Shown here one piece after another: positions 47,002-56,800 of a stretch of 64,000 nucleotides of DNA (within the stretch, counting starts at the first letter, position 1; each line of letters opens with the position of its first letter). The notes under the pieces were generated by a model, which worked only from the letters and a program-made list of their open reading frames with translations, did not search any database and had not been told where the DNA came from. The translations under genes and the position numbers were made by a program. The stretch is taken from positions 1-64,000 of the forward strand of contig NZ_FOCL01000008.1 in assembly GCF_900110105.1 (NCBI RefSeq), given 5' to 3'. Source of the DNA: Mucilaginibacter gossypiicola. Its GTDB lineage: Bacteria; Bacteroidota; Bacteroidia; Sphingobacteriales; Sphingobacteriaceae.

Positions 47002-48651
47002 TTAGTTTGGCAAAACCTCTGGTTTCATTTTTGAAGCCAGTTGCAATGCCTTATATGCGTTTACTATACCCCCTGTTTTTGAAAGTGTTGTAAAATCAAC
47101 CTTTTCTGTTTTACTGCCGGGTTTTAACACCATGGTGCCTGTAAGCGGTGTTGCTGAGCCCAAAATGGCTTCCTTAACCTGTTTGGCGCTCAGGGTTGGG
47201 TAATACTCTAATATCAAAGCAGCTATACCTGCAGTTATTGGCGATGAAAAGCTGGTGCCATCTTCGGTATCAACTTCAGCATCGGTAGTAATAGAAGTTA
47301 CCTTTACTCCAGGCGCAAAAATATCAACGCTTTTTTTACCGTAATTGGAAAAATCGCCTGCAAGGTTTTGCCCCAATTTAGGGCCCGAAGCGCCTACACT
47401 GATCACGTTATCAGCGTCGGTTGATGAGCCATCTAAAAAAGTATCATTCGGAAATTCGGGCTGCGCATCCATGTCCTGGTTGTCATTGCCGGCAGCCATT
47501 ACCAGTAAAACATTTTTTGATGCGGCATATTTAAAGGCAGCATCAACCCATTCCTTATGCGGCGAAATCTTTTTGCCAAAGCTCATGTTAACCACACGTG
47601 CACCATTGTCAACAGCATAGCGGATGGCGTTGGCCACGTCCTTATCGTATTCATCGCCATTAGGCACGGCCTTGATGATCATTAACTTTACGTTATCAGC
47701 TACACCGTTAATGCCATAGTTGTTATTACGTACCGCACCAATAAGCCCGGCTACTCCCGTGCCATGTGCAGCGTCAGCAAACTTTACCAGGTTGTTGCCA
47801 TATGGTTTGCCGTCCATCGTATCCGGATCATCACCTACAATGCGCTTGCGTGAGGTAAGATCAGGAGATACATCATTGTTAAGCTTCGCCAGGTATTCGC
47901 TTAAGTCTTTAATAATTTTGGCGTTGGTAGAACCCGCACCCTCCTGCGAAAATACCGACTCCCAAACATATTTACTTTGACTTAAGGTATCATTAGCGGC
48001 CTTAACCTTAACAAGGTCGGCCTGGGTAAAGGTGCCGTTGGCTGGTAAATTAAGGCCCCGTTTAATATAGCCGCTGGTAACCATCAGGGCGTTCATCACC
48101 GGCGAAAGTTGGCCGATCTCGGTATTAGCTTTGTTTACTGTTGAATCATAAACCGTTTTAACACGCAGCCAATAAGCATATTCCTTTTTATTAGTGGCAG
48201 TCGAATCTGTAACTGAAGCATACTTGTCTTTTAGCTTGTTATATTCACGTACTTCTTCTGTAGTTTCGGTAAAGTCGGCCTTACCGCCAGGACCGCCTAA
48301 AAAATTCCATCCGTGAATATCATCAATATAGCCGTTATGGTCATCATCAATGCCATTACCGGGAATTTCTTTTTTATTTACCCATAACACTGTTTTCAGG
48401 TCTGTTTGCGAGGTATCGGCGCCGCTGTCAATAGTAGCAACTACAACCGGCTTGCTCTTTTTTCCTTGCACAAACATGTAAGCCTGCTTTAAGCTGATGC
48501 CGAAAAAGCCGCTCTCTTTTAAGTCAAGCAGGTGCCAGGCTTTTGGCAGGGCAGGATCGGCAACCGGTGCTTGTTGTGCCGATGCTGGTAAATTAACTAA
48601 TAATGCTGCTGATAAAGTGGTTGCGCCTACGTACTTACAAAATTTGAACAT
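47002..48651 (-). CDS. S8 family subtilisin-like serine peptidase, secreted
   Basis: The protein has 549 residues with a signal peptide (about 1-25, ending ASAQ). The catalytic triad is Asp75 in ATIDSGAD, His296 in HGTGVAG and Ser467 in GTSFSSP. Between Asp and His lie about 220 residues, far more than in classical subtilisins, with a charged helical insert (about 135-265). No pro-domain or C-terminal sorting domain is obvious. It probably acts in the periplasm or outside the cell. It is alone on the minus strand. Confidence 0.92.
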   Translation of the reverse strand: MFKFCKYVGATTLSAALLVNLPASAQQAPVADPALPKAWHLLDLKESGFFGISLKQAYMFVQGKKSKPVVVATIDSGADTSQTDLKTVLWVNKKEIPGNGIDDDHNGYIDDIHGWNFLGGPGGKADFTETTEEVREYNKLKDKYASVTDSTATNKKEYAYWLRVKTVYDSTVNKANTEIGQLSPVMNALMVTSGYIKRGLNLPANGTFTQADLVKVKAANDTLSQSKYVWESVFSQEGAGSTNAKIIKDLSEYLAKLNNDVSPDLTSRKRIVGDDPDTMDGKPYGNNLVKFADAAHGTGVAGLIGAVRNNNYGINGVADNVKLMIIKAVPNGDEYDKDVANAIRYAVDNGARVVNMSFGKKISPHKEWVDAAFKYAASKNVLLVMAAGNDNQDMDAQPEFPNDTFLDGSSTDADNVISVGASGPKLGQNLAGDFSNYGKKSVDIFAPGVKVTSITTDAEVDTEDGTSFSSPITAGIAALILEYYPTLSAKQVKEAILGSATPLTGTMVLKPGSKTEKVDFTTLSKTGGIVNAYKALQLASKMKPEVLPN

Positions 48652-48702
48652 GAACAGTGTATAATATGATATATAGAATTCTTTAGAAGCTTGTTATAAA
48701 AG

Positions 48703-48730
48703 CGTCATTGCGAGGTACGATGCAATCCCC
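48703..48730. repeat. Half copy of the GTCATTGCGAG repeat
   Basis: CGTCATTGCGAGGTACGATGCAATC-type sequence (left half only) upstream of the peptidase gene. The right arm is absent. Confidence 0.7.
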
Positions 48731-48902
48731 AATTCACAAAGCAGATGTGCATAATTTGAGATTACTTTTTGTACCTTATATGTTTGATCCCTTTTTAACT
48801 ATTTGATTAAATCTTTTTTTAACGGCTTCTTAAGATATAAGTTTCCTTTATTTTATGTATTTCCTCCTGTCGGGAGCTATTATGATTGATCTAACTATTT
48901 GG

Positions 48903-48983
48903 GCGTTGCCTCCGGCCGGGCTATTCGCTCATACGCCTGCAGGCCTTAAGCTCGTGGCCGGTATCCGCTACTATCCCTAACGC
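48903..48983. repeat. GCGTT...AACGC structured repeat
   Basis: The element begins GCGTTGCC (48903) and ends CCTAACGC (48983). Its interior, GGCCGGGCTATTCGCTC and GTATCCGCTACTATC, with a central CTGCAGG palindrome, can fold into one long imperfect hairpin. It is G+C-rich in an AT-rich spacer. I recall similar sequences scattered in Bacteroidota genomes, without a reference. Confidence 0.6.
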
Positions 48984-48996
48984 AAAAACACAACTA

Positions 48997-49088
48997 ATGT
49001 CATTGCGAGGAGGAACGACGAAGCAATCGCATACTATACAGAGCCGCTATACTTCCGTGTGATTGCCACGCTCCGCTCGCAATGACAT
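48997..49088. repeat. GTCATTGCGAG-type palindromic repeat, long form
   Basis: The 13-base arms ATGTCATTGCGAG (48997-49009) and its inverse (49076-49088) match. The interior shares TACTATACAG and CTATACTTCCGTGTGATTGCCACGCT with the copy at 61226-61316, so the whole element is conserved, not only its arms. It lies just after the aldehyde dehydrogenase stop. Confidence 0.85.
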
Positions 49089-49098
49089 AAAGTTTGAT

Positions 49099-50640
49099 TT
49101 ACAAATCAAACTTTATCCCCTGGGCTAAAGGCAACGTTTTTGAATAGTTTATAGTATTGGTTTGCCGCCTCATATAAACTTTCCAGGCATCCGATCCTGA
49201 TTCCCGGCCGCCGCCGGTTTCTTTTTCACCTCCGAATGCGCCGCCTATCTCCGCACCCGATGTGCCGATGTTAACATTGGCAATTCCGCAATCAGAACCA
49301 GCGTACGACAAAAATTGTTCTGCCTCACGTAAATTATTGGTCATAATAGCTGACGACAGGCCTTGAGGAACTCCATTCTGCAGCTCAATGGCTTCGTCAA
49401 TAGTGCTGTATTTGATGAGGTAAAGGATAGGCGCAAAGGTTTCGTGCTGCACTATCTTAAAATGATTTTCAACTTCCGCAATGCAGGGTTTTACATAACA
49501 GCCCGATTCATAACCTGCGCCTTCCAGCTTGCCGCCTTCAACTACAAAGTTGCCTCCTTCTGCCTTGCATTTCTCAATCGAACCGAGGTATAAGGCCACA
49601 GCATCGGTATCAATGAGCGGGCCCATGTGGTTGTGCTCATTCAATGGGTTACCAATCCTGATTTGCTTATAGGCATTTACAAGCTTTTGCTTAAATGCGT
49701 CGTAAACACTTTCGTGAATAATGAGCCTGCGGGTACTGGTGCAACGCTGACCGGCTGTACCCACCGCACCAAACACCGCACCAATGAGCGACATATCCAG
49801 ATCAGCATTTTCGCTGATGATGATGGCATTATTGCCGCCAAGTTCCAGCAAGCTTTTGCCCAGCCTTGCGCCAACCGCCGCACTTACTGCCTTACCCATG
49901 CGGGTTGAGCCGGTAGCAGATACTAATGGAACACGGGTATCGGCAGCCATCAGTTCGCCGATGTTACGGTCGCCAATTACCAGGCATGATACACCTTCTT
50001 CAATGTTATTCTTTTTAAAAACTTCCTGAGCAATATGCTGGCAGGCTATGGCAGTTAAAGGTGTTTTTTCGGATGGTTTCCAGATGCATACATCACCGCA
50101 AACCCATGCCAGTAATGAGTTCCAACTCCAAACAGCAACGGGGAAGTTAAATGCCGAAATGATACCAACTATGCCCAGCGGGTGGTATTGCTCATACATG
50201 CGGTGGTCGGGCCTTTCGCTGTGCATGGTTAAACCGTATAGCTGGCGGCTCAGGCCAACGGCAAAATCAGCAATATCTATCATTTCCTGTACTTCGCCCA
50301 ATCCTTCCTGCAGACTTTTGCCCATTTCGTACGATACCAAAGTACCCAGATCCTGCTTGGCAGCACGCAGCGCTTCACCAATCTGGCGTACAATCTCGCC
50401 ACGTTTTGGGCCAGGTGTTTTTCGCCAGGTTTTAAATGCTTTGGCGGCTTGTTCAACAGTCTGGTTATAATCGGCCTCGGTTGCCAGGCGTACCGAAGCT
50501 ATCTTTTTTCCATCGACTGGTGATGTTATATCTTTTACTGCAGCACCGGCGCTGCTGCCCCAGTTGCCGCCTGTACTAAAGGCATCGTTAATATCGTTTA
50601 TATGTAAACGTTTTAGGATATCTGAAATATTAGGCTCCAT
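49099..50640 (-). CDS. ALDH7-type aldehyde dehydrogenase (aminoadipate-semialdehyde dehydrogenase-like)
   Basis: The protein has 513 residues from the ATG at 50640. A longer frame begins inside the promoter. Catalytic Cys300 is in GTAGQRCTSTRR and general-base Glu266 in LLELGGNN. The segment SAFNFPVAVWSWN and the ending GGGRESGSDAWKVYMRRQT are typical of the antiquitin/ALDH7 group. Those enzymes oxidise alpha-aminoadipate semialdehyde in lysine breakdown; the partner aminotransferase is not adjacent. It probably forms a single-gene unit with its own promoter element at 50656-50663. Confidence 0.9.
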   Translation of the reverse strand: MEPNISDILKRLHINDINDAFSTGGNWGSSAGAAVKDITSPVDGKKIASVRLATEADYNQTVEQAAKAFKTWRKTPGPKRGEIVRQIGEALRAAKQDLGTLVSYEMGKSLQEGLGEVQEMIDIADFAVGLSRQLYGLTMHSERPDHRMYEQYHPLGIVGIISAFNFPVAVWSWNSLLAWVCGDVCIWKPSEKTPLTAIACQHIAQEVFKKNNIEEGVSCLVIGDRNIGELMAADTRVPLVSATGSTRMGKAVSAAVGARLGKSLLELGGNNAIIISENADLDMSLIGAVFGAVGTAGQRCTSTRRLIIHESVYDAFKQKLVNAYKQIRIGNPLNEHNHMGPLIDTDAVALYLGSIEKCKAEGGNFVVEGGKLEGAGYESGCYVKPCIAEVENHFKIVQHETFAPILYLIKYSTIDEAIELQNGVPQGLSSAIMTNNLREAEQFLSYAGSDCGIANVNIGTSGAEIGGAFGGEKETGGGRESGSDAWKVYMRRQTNTINYSKTLPLAQGIKFDL

Positions 50641-50655
50641 AATTGTTACTTTTGT

Positions 50656-50663
50656 CAAAGGTA
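50656..50663 (-). promoter_or_regulatory. -7 element (TACCTTTG) of the ALDH7-type gene
   Basis: Exact TAnnTTTG match on the minus strand, 15 bases before the ATG at 50640. It fixes that ATG as the start. Confidence 0.55.
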
Positions 50664-50879
50664 GAAATCTTTAGGGCAATTTTTCAGAATCACTCATCGC
50701 TTGCCTGTTGTATTCATTTTCATTAATTATCAATGATTTGTATTGAACAGTTGTTAAGAATGTTTGAATGTTGAAAACTAAATTGCATTTTGGTTACTTA
50801 CTTGTTGTAATTTGAGTCTCAATAAGTCTTTACAAGGCAATTTGTCAACCTAAAGCGGATGTTCTGCAAACAAAATTGA

Positions 50880-52283
50880 ATGGAAGAAGAATTTGAATTT
50901 GGTTTTACCGAAGACCCAAAATTTTCGGTAGAACGGTACGAGGAAATGATCAGAAATCAGGACTTGTACTTTTTTGATGCCCAGGCGTTTGAGAACATTA
51001 TCGACTACTACATCGAAAAAAATGATCCGGCCAGGGCATTACAGGTAGCAGAGTATGCACGGAGCCAGCACCCTTTTGCGGCAATTTTCCTGATCAAACA
51101 GGCCCAACTGCTTGTGGTAAGCAACAAAGTTCCGGAGGCTTTTGCCGCGCTGGATAAAGCTGCTATGCTCGAAGCATCTGACGCGGATATTTATATTATC
51201 CGTGGTAACCTGTACGAAAGCCTGGAACGTTTTTCAGAGGCGCTGGAAAACTACGAAAAGGCCCTTGACCTTGCTGAAGAGACCGACGAGATCCTGCTGC
51301 ACATTGCCTACGTTTACCAAAACATGGGTGATTATGATACTGCCATAACTTATCTTAAGCTTTGTCTTAAGCAAAATATGGAAAACCAGGATGCCCTTTA
51401 CGAGCTTGCTTTTTGCTATGATGTAATGGACAACCAGCAGGAAAGCGTACAATTTTATCAGCAGTATATCGATAACGAACCATACAGCTATGCGGCGTGG
51501 TATAACTTAGGCAACGCCTATACCAAGCTGAGCCTGTTTGAAAAAGCCATCGATGCTTATGATTATGCTATATTAATTAAGGACAGTTTTGCATCGGCCT
51601 ATTTCAACAAAGGCAATGCACTGGTTAATCTTGAAAAATATGCCGAAGCTATAGAAGTATACCGCCACACTTTTGAGTATGAGCAACCCAATGCCGATAC
51701 TTATTGTGCAATTGGCGAATGCTACGAAAAGCTGGAACAGATGGACGACGCGCGTGCCTTCTACAAAAAATCGGTTAAGATGGATCCAAAACTGGCCGAT
51801 GCCTGGTTTGGAATTGGTGTAACCCTTGATTTTGAGGAACGCTATTTTGAGGCGCTGCATTTCTACAAAAAGGCACTCGACCTGGATATAGCCAATGCCG
51901 ATTACTGGTTTGCTATAGCTGATGCCGAATACAAACTTGGTCATTTAGACGAAGCTGAAAAGGCTTACGAAAAAGTAGTGGAACTGAATCCGCTGGATAT
52001 TGATGCATGGCTTGATTATTCTTCAATACTTTATGAGCAGCAAAAGCTTAATGAAGCTATTGAGATCATATCCCAGGCCATCAAAAACAATCCCGAAGCG
52101 GCTGAACTTTACTACCGTATGGTGGCCTATCTGTTTGCAAAAGGCGAGTATAACGAAGCTCTTAACAACCTGGAGTATGCCTTAGCCGCCGACCCGGAAA
52201 AACACTATATCCTGTTTGATTACTTGCCGCAATTGCAAAAAAACAAAGTGATTGTGGATATTATTAACAGGTATACTAAGTAG
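50880..52283 (+). CDS. Tetratricopeptide repeat protein
   Basis: The protein has 467 residues, acidic, with no signal peptide. At least ten TPR units run from about residue 60 to 430, with the usual A/G-Y-A-x-x-F/L pattern (FAALDKAAMLEASDADIYIIRGNLY region, AAWYNLGNAYTKLSLFEKAIDAYDYA region, quoted in part). Such proteins are scaffolds for protein-protein contacts; the partner is not known. It ends in an exceptionally long terminator hairpin. Upstream 50659-50879 is non-coding with no clear -7 element on the plus strand. Confidence 0.9.
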   Translation: MEEEFEFGFTEDPKFSVERYEEMIRNQDLYFFDAQAFENIIDYYIEKNDPARALQVAEYARSQHPFAAIFLIKQAQLLVVSNKVPEAFAALDKAAMLEASDADIYIIRGNLYESLERFSEALENYEKALDLAEETDEILLHIAYVYQNMGDYDTAITYLKLCLKQNMENQDALYELAFCYDVMDNQQESVQFYQQYIDNEPYSYAAWYNLGNAYTKLSLFEKAIDAYDYAILIKDSFASAYFNKGNALVNLEKYAEAIEVYRHTFEYEQPNADTYCAIGECYEKLEQMDDARAFYKKSVKMDPKLADAWFGIGVTLDFEERYFEALHFYKKALDLDIANADYWFAIADAEYKLGHLDEAEKAYEKVVELNPLDIDAWLDYSSILYEQQKLNEAIEIISQAIKNNPEAAELYYRMVAYLFAKGEYNEALNNLEYALAADPEKHYILFDYLPQLQKNKVIVDIINRYTK

Positions 52284-52331
52284 GTGTAGTGGTGAATGGT
52301 TGATTAGGTGAATGGTTCTTCCTTCAAATAA

Positions 52332-52374
52332 ATAAAGTACAAAAGACGCATAACATGCGTCTTTTGTACTTTAT
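52332..52374 (+). terminator. Long perfect terminator hairpin after the TPR gene
   Basis: A 19-bp stem (52332-52350 with 52356-52374) with a five-base loop TAACA. The descending arm includes CTTTTGTACTTT. It lies 48 bases past the TPR stop. Confidence 0.85.
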
Positions 52375-52568
52375 AAGTAGTAAATAGTCGCTGTACCTTA
52401 CTAAAATTTCTGTTAACAAAATTGCAACATAATTTACCCACTCACCATCAACATGAATTTACCATGAGCTTTAAGATCATTTAACATTTGAAATTTGCAC
52501 ATCTGCATATTTGTTGCGACCTTTGCCTCGTTAGAACTTTTAGTTATAGGCTATAACAAATACTCACA

Positions 52569-53330
52569 ATGAACTACACTATCAATCATCTTCCCGATCG
52601 TACAGCTAAACCACGTGATAAAGGCATTACTATGGTTATGGATAAAGGGCTTAGTTTGCGACAAGTGGAAGATTTTATTGAGGTAGGAGGCACGTATACC
52701 GATATTGTAAAGCTGGGTTGGGCTACATCATACGTTACGCCTAATCTTGAGCAAAAGCTAAAGCTGTACCGTGAAGCCGGAATCCCGGTTTATTTTGGTG
52801 GTACACTATTTGAAGCCTTTATTGTACGTAACCAGTTTGATGATTACCGTCGCTTACTGGATAAATATCAACTGGAGCATTGCGAAGTATCTGACGGATC
52901 AATCACCATTGAGCATGATGTAAAATGCAAATACATCAGCGAACTGGCCAAGCAGGTAACTGTAATATCCGAAGTAGGTTCAAAAGATGTACAAAAGATC
53001 TTCGCACCATATAAATGGATCAAACTCATGAGTGCCGAAATTCAGGCAGGCTCATGGAAAGTGATCGCTGAGGCCCGCGAAAGCGGTAACGTAGGGATCT
53101 ACCGTGATTCGGGCGAGGTTCGCCAGGGATTGGTTGACGAGATCCTGACCCAGATTCCCGAAGAAACCATTATTTGGGAAGCACCTCAAAAAGCGCAGCA
53201 GGTTTGGTTCATTAAACTGATAGGGGCAAATGTAAGCCTGGGCAATATCGCTCCAACGGATATTATACCGCTTGAAACCTTAAGGTTGGGTATCCGAAGC
53301 GATACATTCGACCATTTTTTGGAGATGTAA
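52569..53330 (+). CDS. comA: Phosphosulfolactate synthase (ComA family)
   Basis: The protein has 253 residues, a TIM-barrel of the ComA family. KPRDKGITMVMDKGL at the N terminus, VDIVKLGWATS-type strand (YTDIVKLGWATSY), PVYFGGTLFE and CEVSDGSI are conserved blocks. It joins sulfite to phosphoenolpyruvate to form phosphosulfolactate. The archaeal product leads to coenzyme M, but no later coenzyme M gene is here. In this phylum the likely use is a route to cysteate for sulfonolipids, which is inference. A one-sided GCACATCTGC repeat lies upstream and a strong terminator follows. Confidence 0.88.
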   Translation: MNYTINHLPDRTAKPRDKGITMVMDKGLSLRQVEDFIEVGGTYTDIVKLGWATSYVTPNLEQKLKLYREAGIPVYFGGTLFEAFIVRNQFDDYRRLLDKYQLEHCEVSDGSITIEHDVKCKYISELAKQVTVISEVGSKDVQKIFAPYKWIKLMSAEIQAGSWKVIAEARESGNVGIYRDSGEVRQGLVDEILTQIPEETIIWEAPQKAQQVWFIKLIGANVSLGNIAPTDIIPLETLRLGIRSDTFDHFLEM

Positions 53331-53363
53331 TTGTTGACTGATCTTAATATAACAATTAACCCA

Positions 53364-53390
53364 GCCTCCGGAGCAATCCGGAGGCTTTTT
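53364..53390 (+). terminator. Intrinsic terminator after comA
   Basis: A perfect 8-bp GC-rich stem (53364-53371 with 53378-53385), loop AGCAAT, then five T residues. It lies 33 bases past the comA stop. Confidence 0.92.
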
Positions 53391-53426
53391 GTTTGTGTCT
53401 TGTCCTATTATACGTTTACATTTTTA

Positions 53427-53556
53427 GCGCAAGTCTTGTGTTGGGGACGACGAGCGTGGCTGACTTGTGCTTTCCTTGCTAAATCCTATTATACGTTTAC
53501 AAGGGCTCCTAAAGGCACAAGTCATCCCCACGCGGGCGACCACACAAGACTTGCGC
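53427..53556. repeat. Nested inverted repeats with internal direct repeat
   Basis: An outer perfect 15-bp pair (53427-53441 and 53542-53556) encloses an inner perfect 10-bp pair (53461-53470 and 53515-53524). A direct repeat TCCTATTATACGTTTACA occurs just outside the left arm (53403-53420) and again inside (53484-53501). An 89-codon open frame crosses it but is a by-product of the repeats. The remaining spacer to 53827 shows only a small hairpin (53731-53746) and no riboswitch. Confidence 0.85.
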
Positions 53557-53827
53557 CAGCTGGGGGTAAACCGGTTATTGTAAAGCCCTTACATAACTAA
53601 CACTTCTATTCCTGAAAAAGCATAAGATTTATAATTATTAACATCGTAAAAAACTAAAAATCAGGCTATTTTAATTGCGTAATCCTCATCTGCTGCAATT
53701 GCTGTTAACCCTGTGGAAAACTCCAACTATTATGCTATTCAGCATACTAATAGATTTGAGTTAAAACCCCTGAACCTTTTTAGTGTTTCATCTACTCAGT
53801 TAATTTTATCATAATTTACGCAAGGCT

Positions 53828-56800
53828 ATGGCTAAAAACATTACCGGTAAAGTGCCCGCAGCAGGCGGAGGAAAGGGACTCAAAACAGAACGCTATTTTA
53901 GCAAAGAAGGCACCAGCGTTTACGACCTGTTTAAATATGAAAAACGATCGTCGGTTATCCGCAACCCATCCGGTGATGCTGTGTTTGAAATGAATGATGT
54001 TGAGGTGCCGGCTGGCTGGTCACAAGTGGCTACCGATATCCTGGCTCAAAAATATTTCCGTAAGGCAGGCGTTCCTCAGCCCGATGGAACAACGGGATCA
54101 GAAAAAAGCATTAAACAGGTTGCACACCGTATGGCCAATTGCTGGAAGGATTGGGGCATGCGTTACGGCTACTTCGCCACACCAAAAGATGCCGGTATAT
54201 TTTATGACGAAATTGTTTACACCATCGTGGGACAATTGGCGGCGCCAAACTCACCGCAGTGGTTCAATACCGGTCTGCACGCTTCATACGGCATCACAGG
54301 CAAGCCGCAGGGGCACTATTTTGTCGATCCGGTAACAGAACAACTGAGCAAATCAACGTCGGCCTACGAGCGCCCGCAGCCTCATGCCTGCTTCATTCTT
54401 TCTGTTGATGATGACCTGGTAAATGAAGGCGGCATCATGGACCTATGGGTTCGCGAGGCGCGCATTTTTAAATATGGATCGGGTGTGGGTACAAACTTCT
54501 CTAAGATTCGTGGAGATAACGAAAAATTATCGGGAGGCGGTTATTCATCGGGCCTGATGTCGTTTCTGAAAATTGGCGACAGGGCAGCGGGAGCTATCAA
54601 ATCTGGCGGTACAACGCGTCGTGCGGCCAAAATGGTTTGCCTCGATCTTGATCACCCGGAGATTGAAAGTTTCGTGAACTGGAAAGTTGAAGAAGAAAAG
54701 AAAGTAGCCGCACTGATAGCTGCGGGCTATTCTTCCGATTACGAAGGCGAGGCCTATCGCACGGTATCCGGTCAAAACTCTAATAACTCGGTACGTATTC
54801 CCAATAGCTTTTTCACAGCGCTTAAAACCGGTTCAAGCTGGAATTTAACCAGTAGGATGAGCGGCAAAACGGTTAAATCAATATCCGCTCAAAAGTTATG
54901 GGATGATATCTCATTTGCGGCATGGGCCTGTGCCGATCCGGGTGTGCAGTTTGATAGTACCATTAACGAGTGGCATACTTGCCCCGAAGGTGGCAGGATC
55001 AATGCCTCCAACCCATGTTCGGAGTATATGTTCCTGGATAATACGGCCTGTAATTTAGCATCCATCAATCTTGCTCATTTCTTCGACTCGCAAACCCGGG
55101 TGTTTGATGTAAAAGGATTTGAGCATGCCTGCCGCATGTGGACTATAGTGCTGGAAATTTCGGTATTGATGGCGCAGTTCCCGTCTAAAGAAGTAGCGCA
55201 GCTATCCTATGATTACCGTACGCTTGGTTTGGGTTATGCCAACCTTGGCTCGGCATTGATGGTAAACGGCATTCCTTATGACAGTGACGAGGCCCGCGCT
55301 ATTGGCGGAGCGATTACTGCTATCATGACCGGCACAGCCTACGCCACCTCGGCCGAAATGGCCCGCGAACTGGGTACTTTCAGTCGTTATAATGATAACA
55401 AAGCACACATGATGCGGGTAATGCGCAACCATCGCTACGCGGCTTATAATTCAACCGAAAACTATGAGGGGCTGGAAATTGCTCCCCCGGGTATCGACCA
55501 AAAAATCTGCCCTGATTATTTGCTTTCAGCGGCCTGTAATGCCTGGGATAAAGCGGTTGAAATGGGCGAAAAATATGGTTACCGGAATGCCCAAACTACT
55601 GTTATAGCGCCAACCGGTACTATCGGTTTAGTAATGGACTGTGATACTACCGGTATCGAACCTGATTTTGCGCTGGTTAAATTTAAAAAACTATCTGGCG
55701 GAGGTTACTTCAAGATTATTAACCAGGCAGTGCCTGAAGCCTTACGCAACTTAGGTTACCAGGAGCATGAGGTTACAGCTATAGTAAATTACGCAAAGGG
55801 TGCCGCGACTTTAAAAGGCGCGCCACACATCAACATTGATACACTTAAAGCCAAAGGTTTTACAGACGATGAACTGGAAAAACTGGACAAGGCAATGGTA
55901 TCAGCATTTGAAATAAGTTTTGCTTTCAACATCTGGACATTGGGCGAAGATTGCCTGAAACGCCTTGGCATGAATGCCGAGCAATACAATGCTGCCGACT
56001 TTAGTTTATTAAAAGCCATCGGCTTCAATAAAAAACAGATTGCCGAAGCTAACGAATATATCTGCGGTACCATGACCATTGAAGGGGCTCCGTACCTTAA
56101 ACAGCAACATTACCCAATTTTTGATTGTGCTAATAAATGTGGGGCGAAAGGCGAGCGTTACATCCACGCTTATGGTCATATCAAGATGATGGCCGCCGCA
56201 CAACCTTTCCTTTCTGGCGCTATTTCCAAAACTATTAACCTGCCAAACGAAGCTAAAGTTGAGGAAATCAAAGATTGTTATGAGCTTTCATGGCAGTTGG
56301 GCTTAAAGGCCAACGCGCTTTACCGCGATGGCTGTAAACTGTCGCAACCGCTTTCAACCAAATCAGATGTTAAAGAGGAAGCCGATGATAAACTGGATAC
56401 CGTTGAAGAAGTATTGGGTGAAGCTGCCAATGTAAAACTGGCAGACTTAACCCCGGAACAGGTTATTGAAGCCGCCATGGCCATCATGGAAAAATCAAAG
56501 GACACCGCTTTCATGCGCCAGTTATCACGGGTGGTTGAAAAGAAAAATCTACCGTATAAGCGTCGCGGCTTTACCCAAAAAGCCAATATCGGTGGTCAAA
56601 ATGTATTTGTACGCACCGGCGAATATGAGGATGGCACCCTGGGCGAAATTTTTGTGGATATGCACAAAGAGGGAGCTACTTTCCGCTCGCTCATGAACTG
56701 TTTTGCCATTGCCGTTTCGGTAGGTTTGCAATATGGCGTGCCGCTTGAAGAGTATGTAGAGAAATTTACTTTCACCCGCTTTGAACCGGCCGGTATGGTT

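Noticed and set aside
53331..53600. Open frame of 89 codons after comA
   Set aside because: It crosses a terminator and the nested inverted repeats, and its composition follows the repeats.
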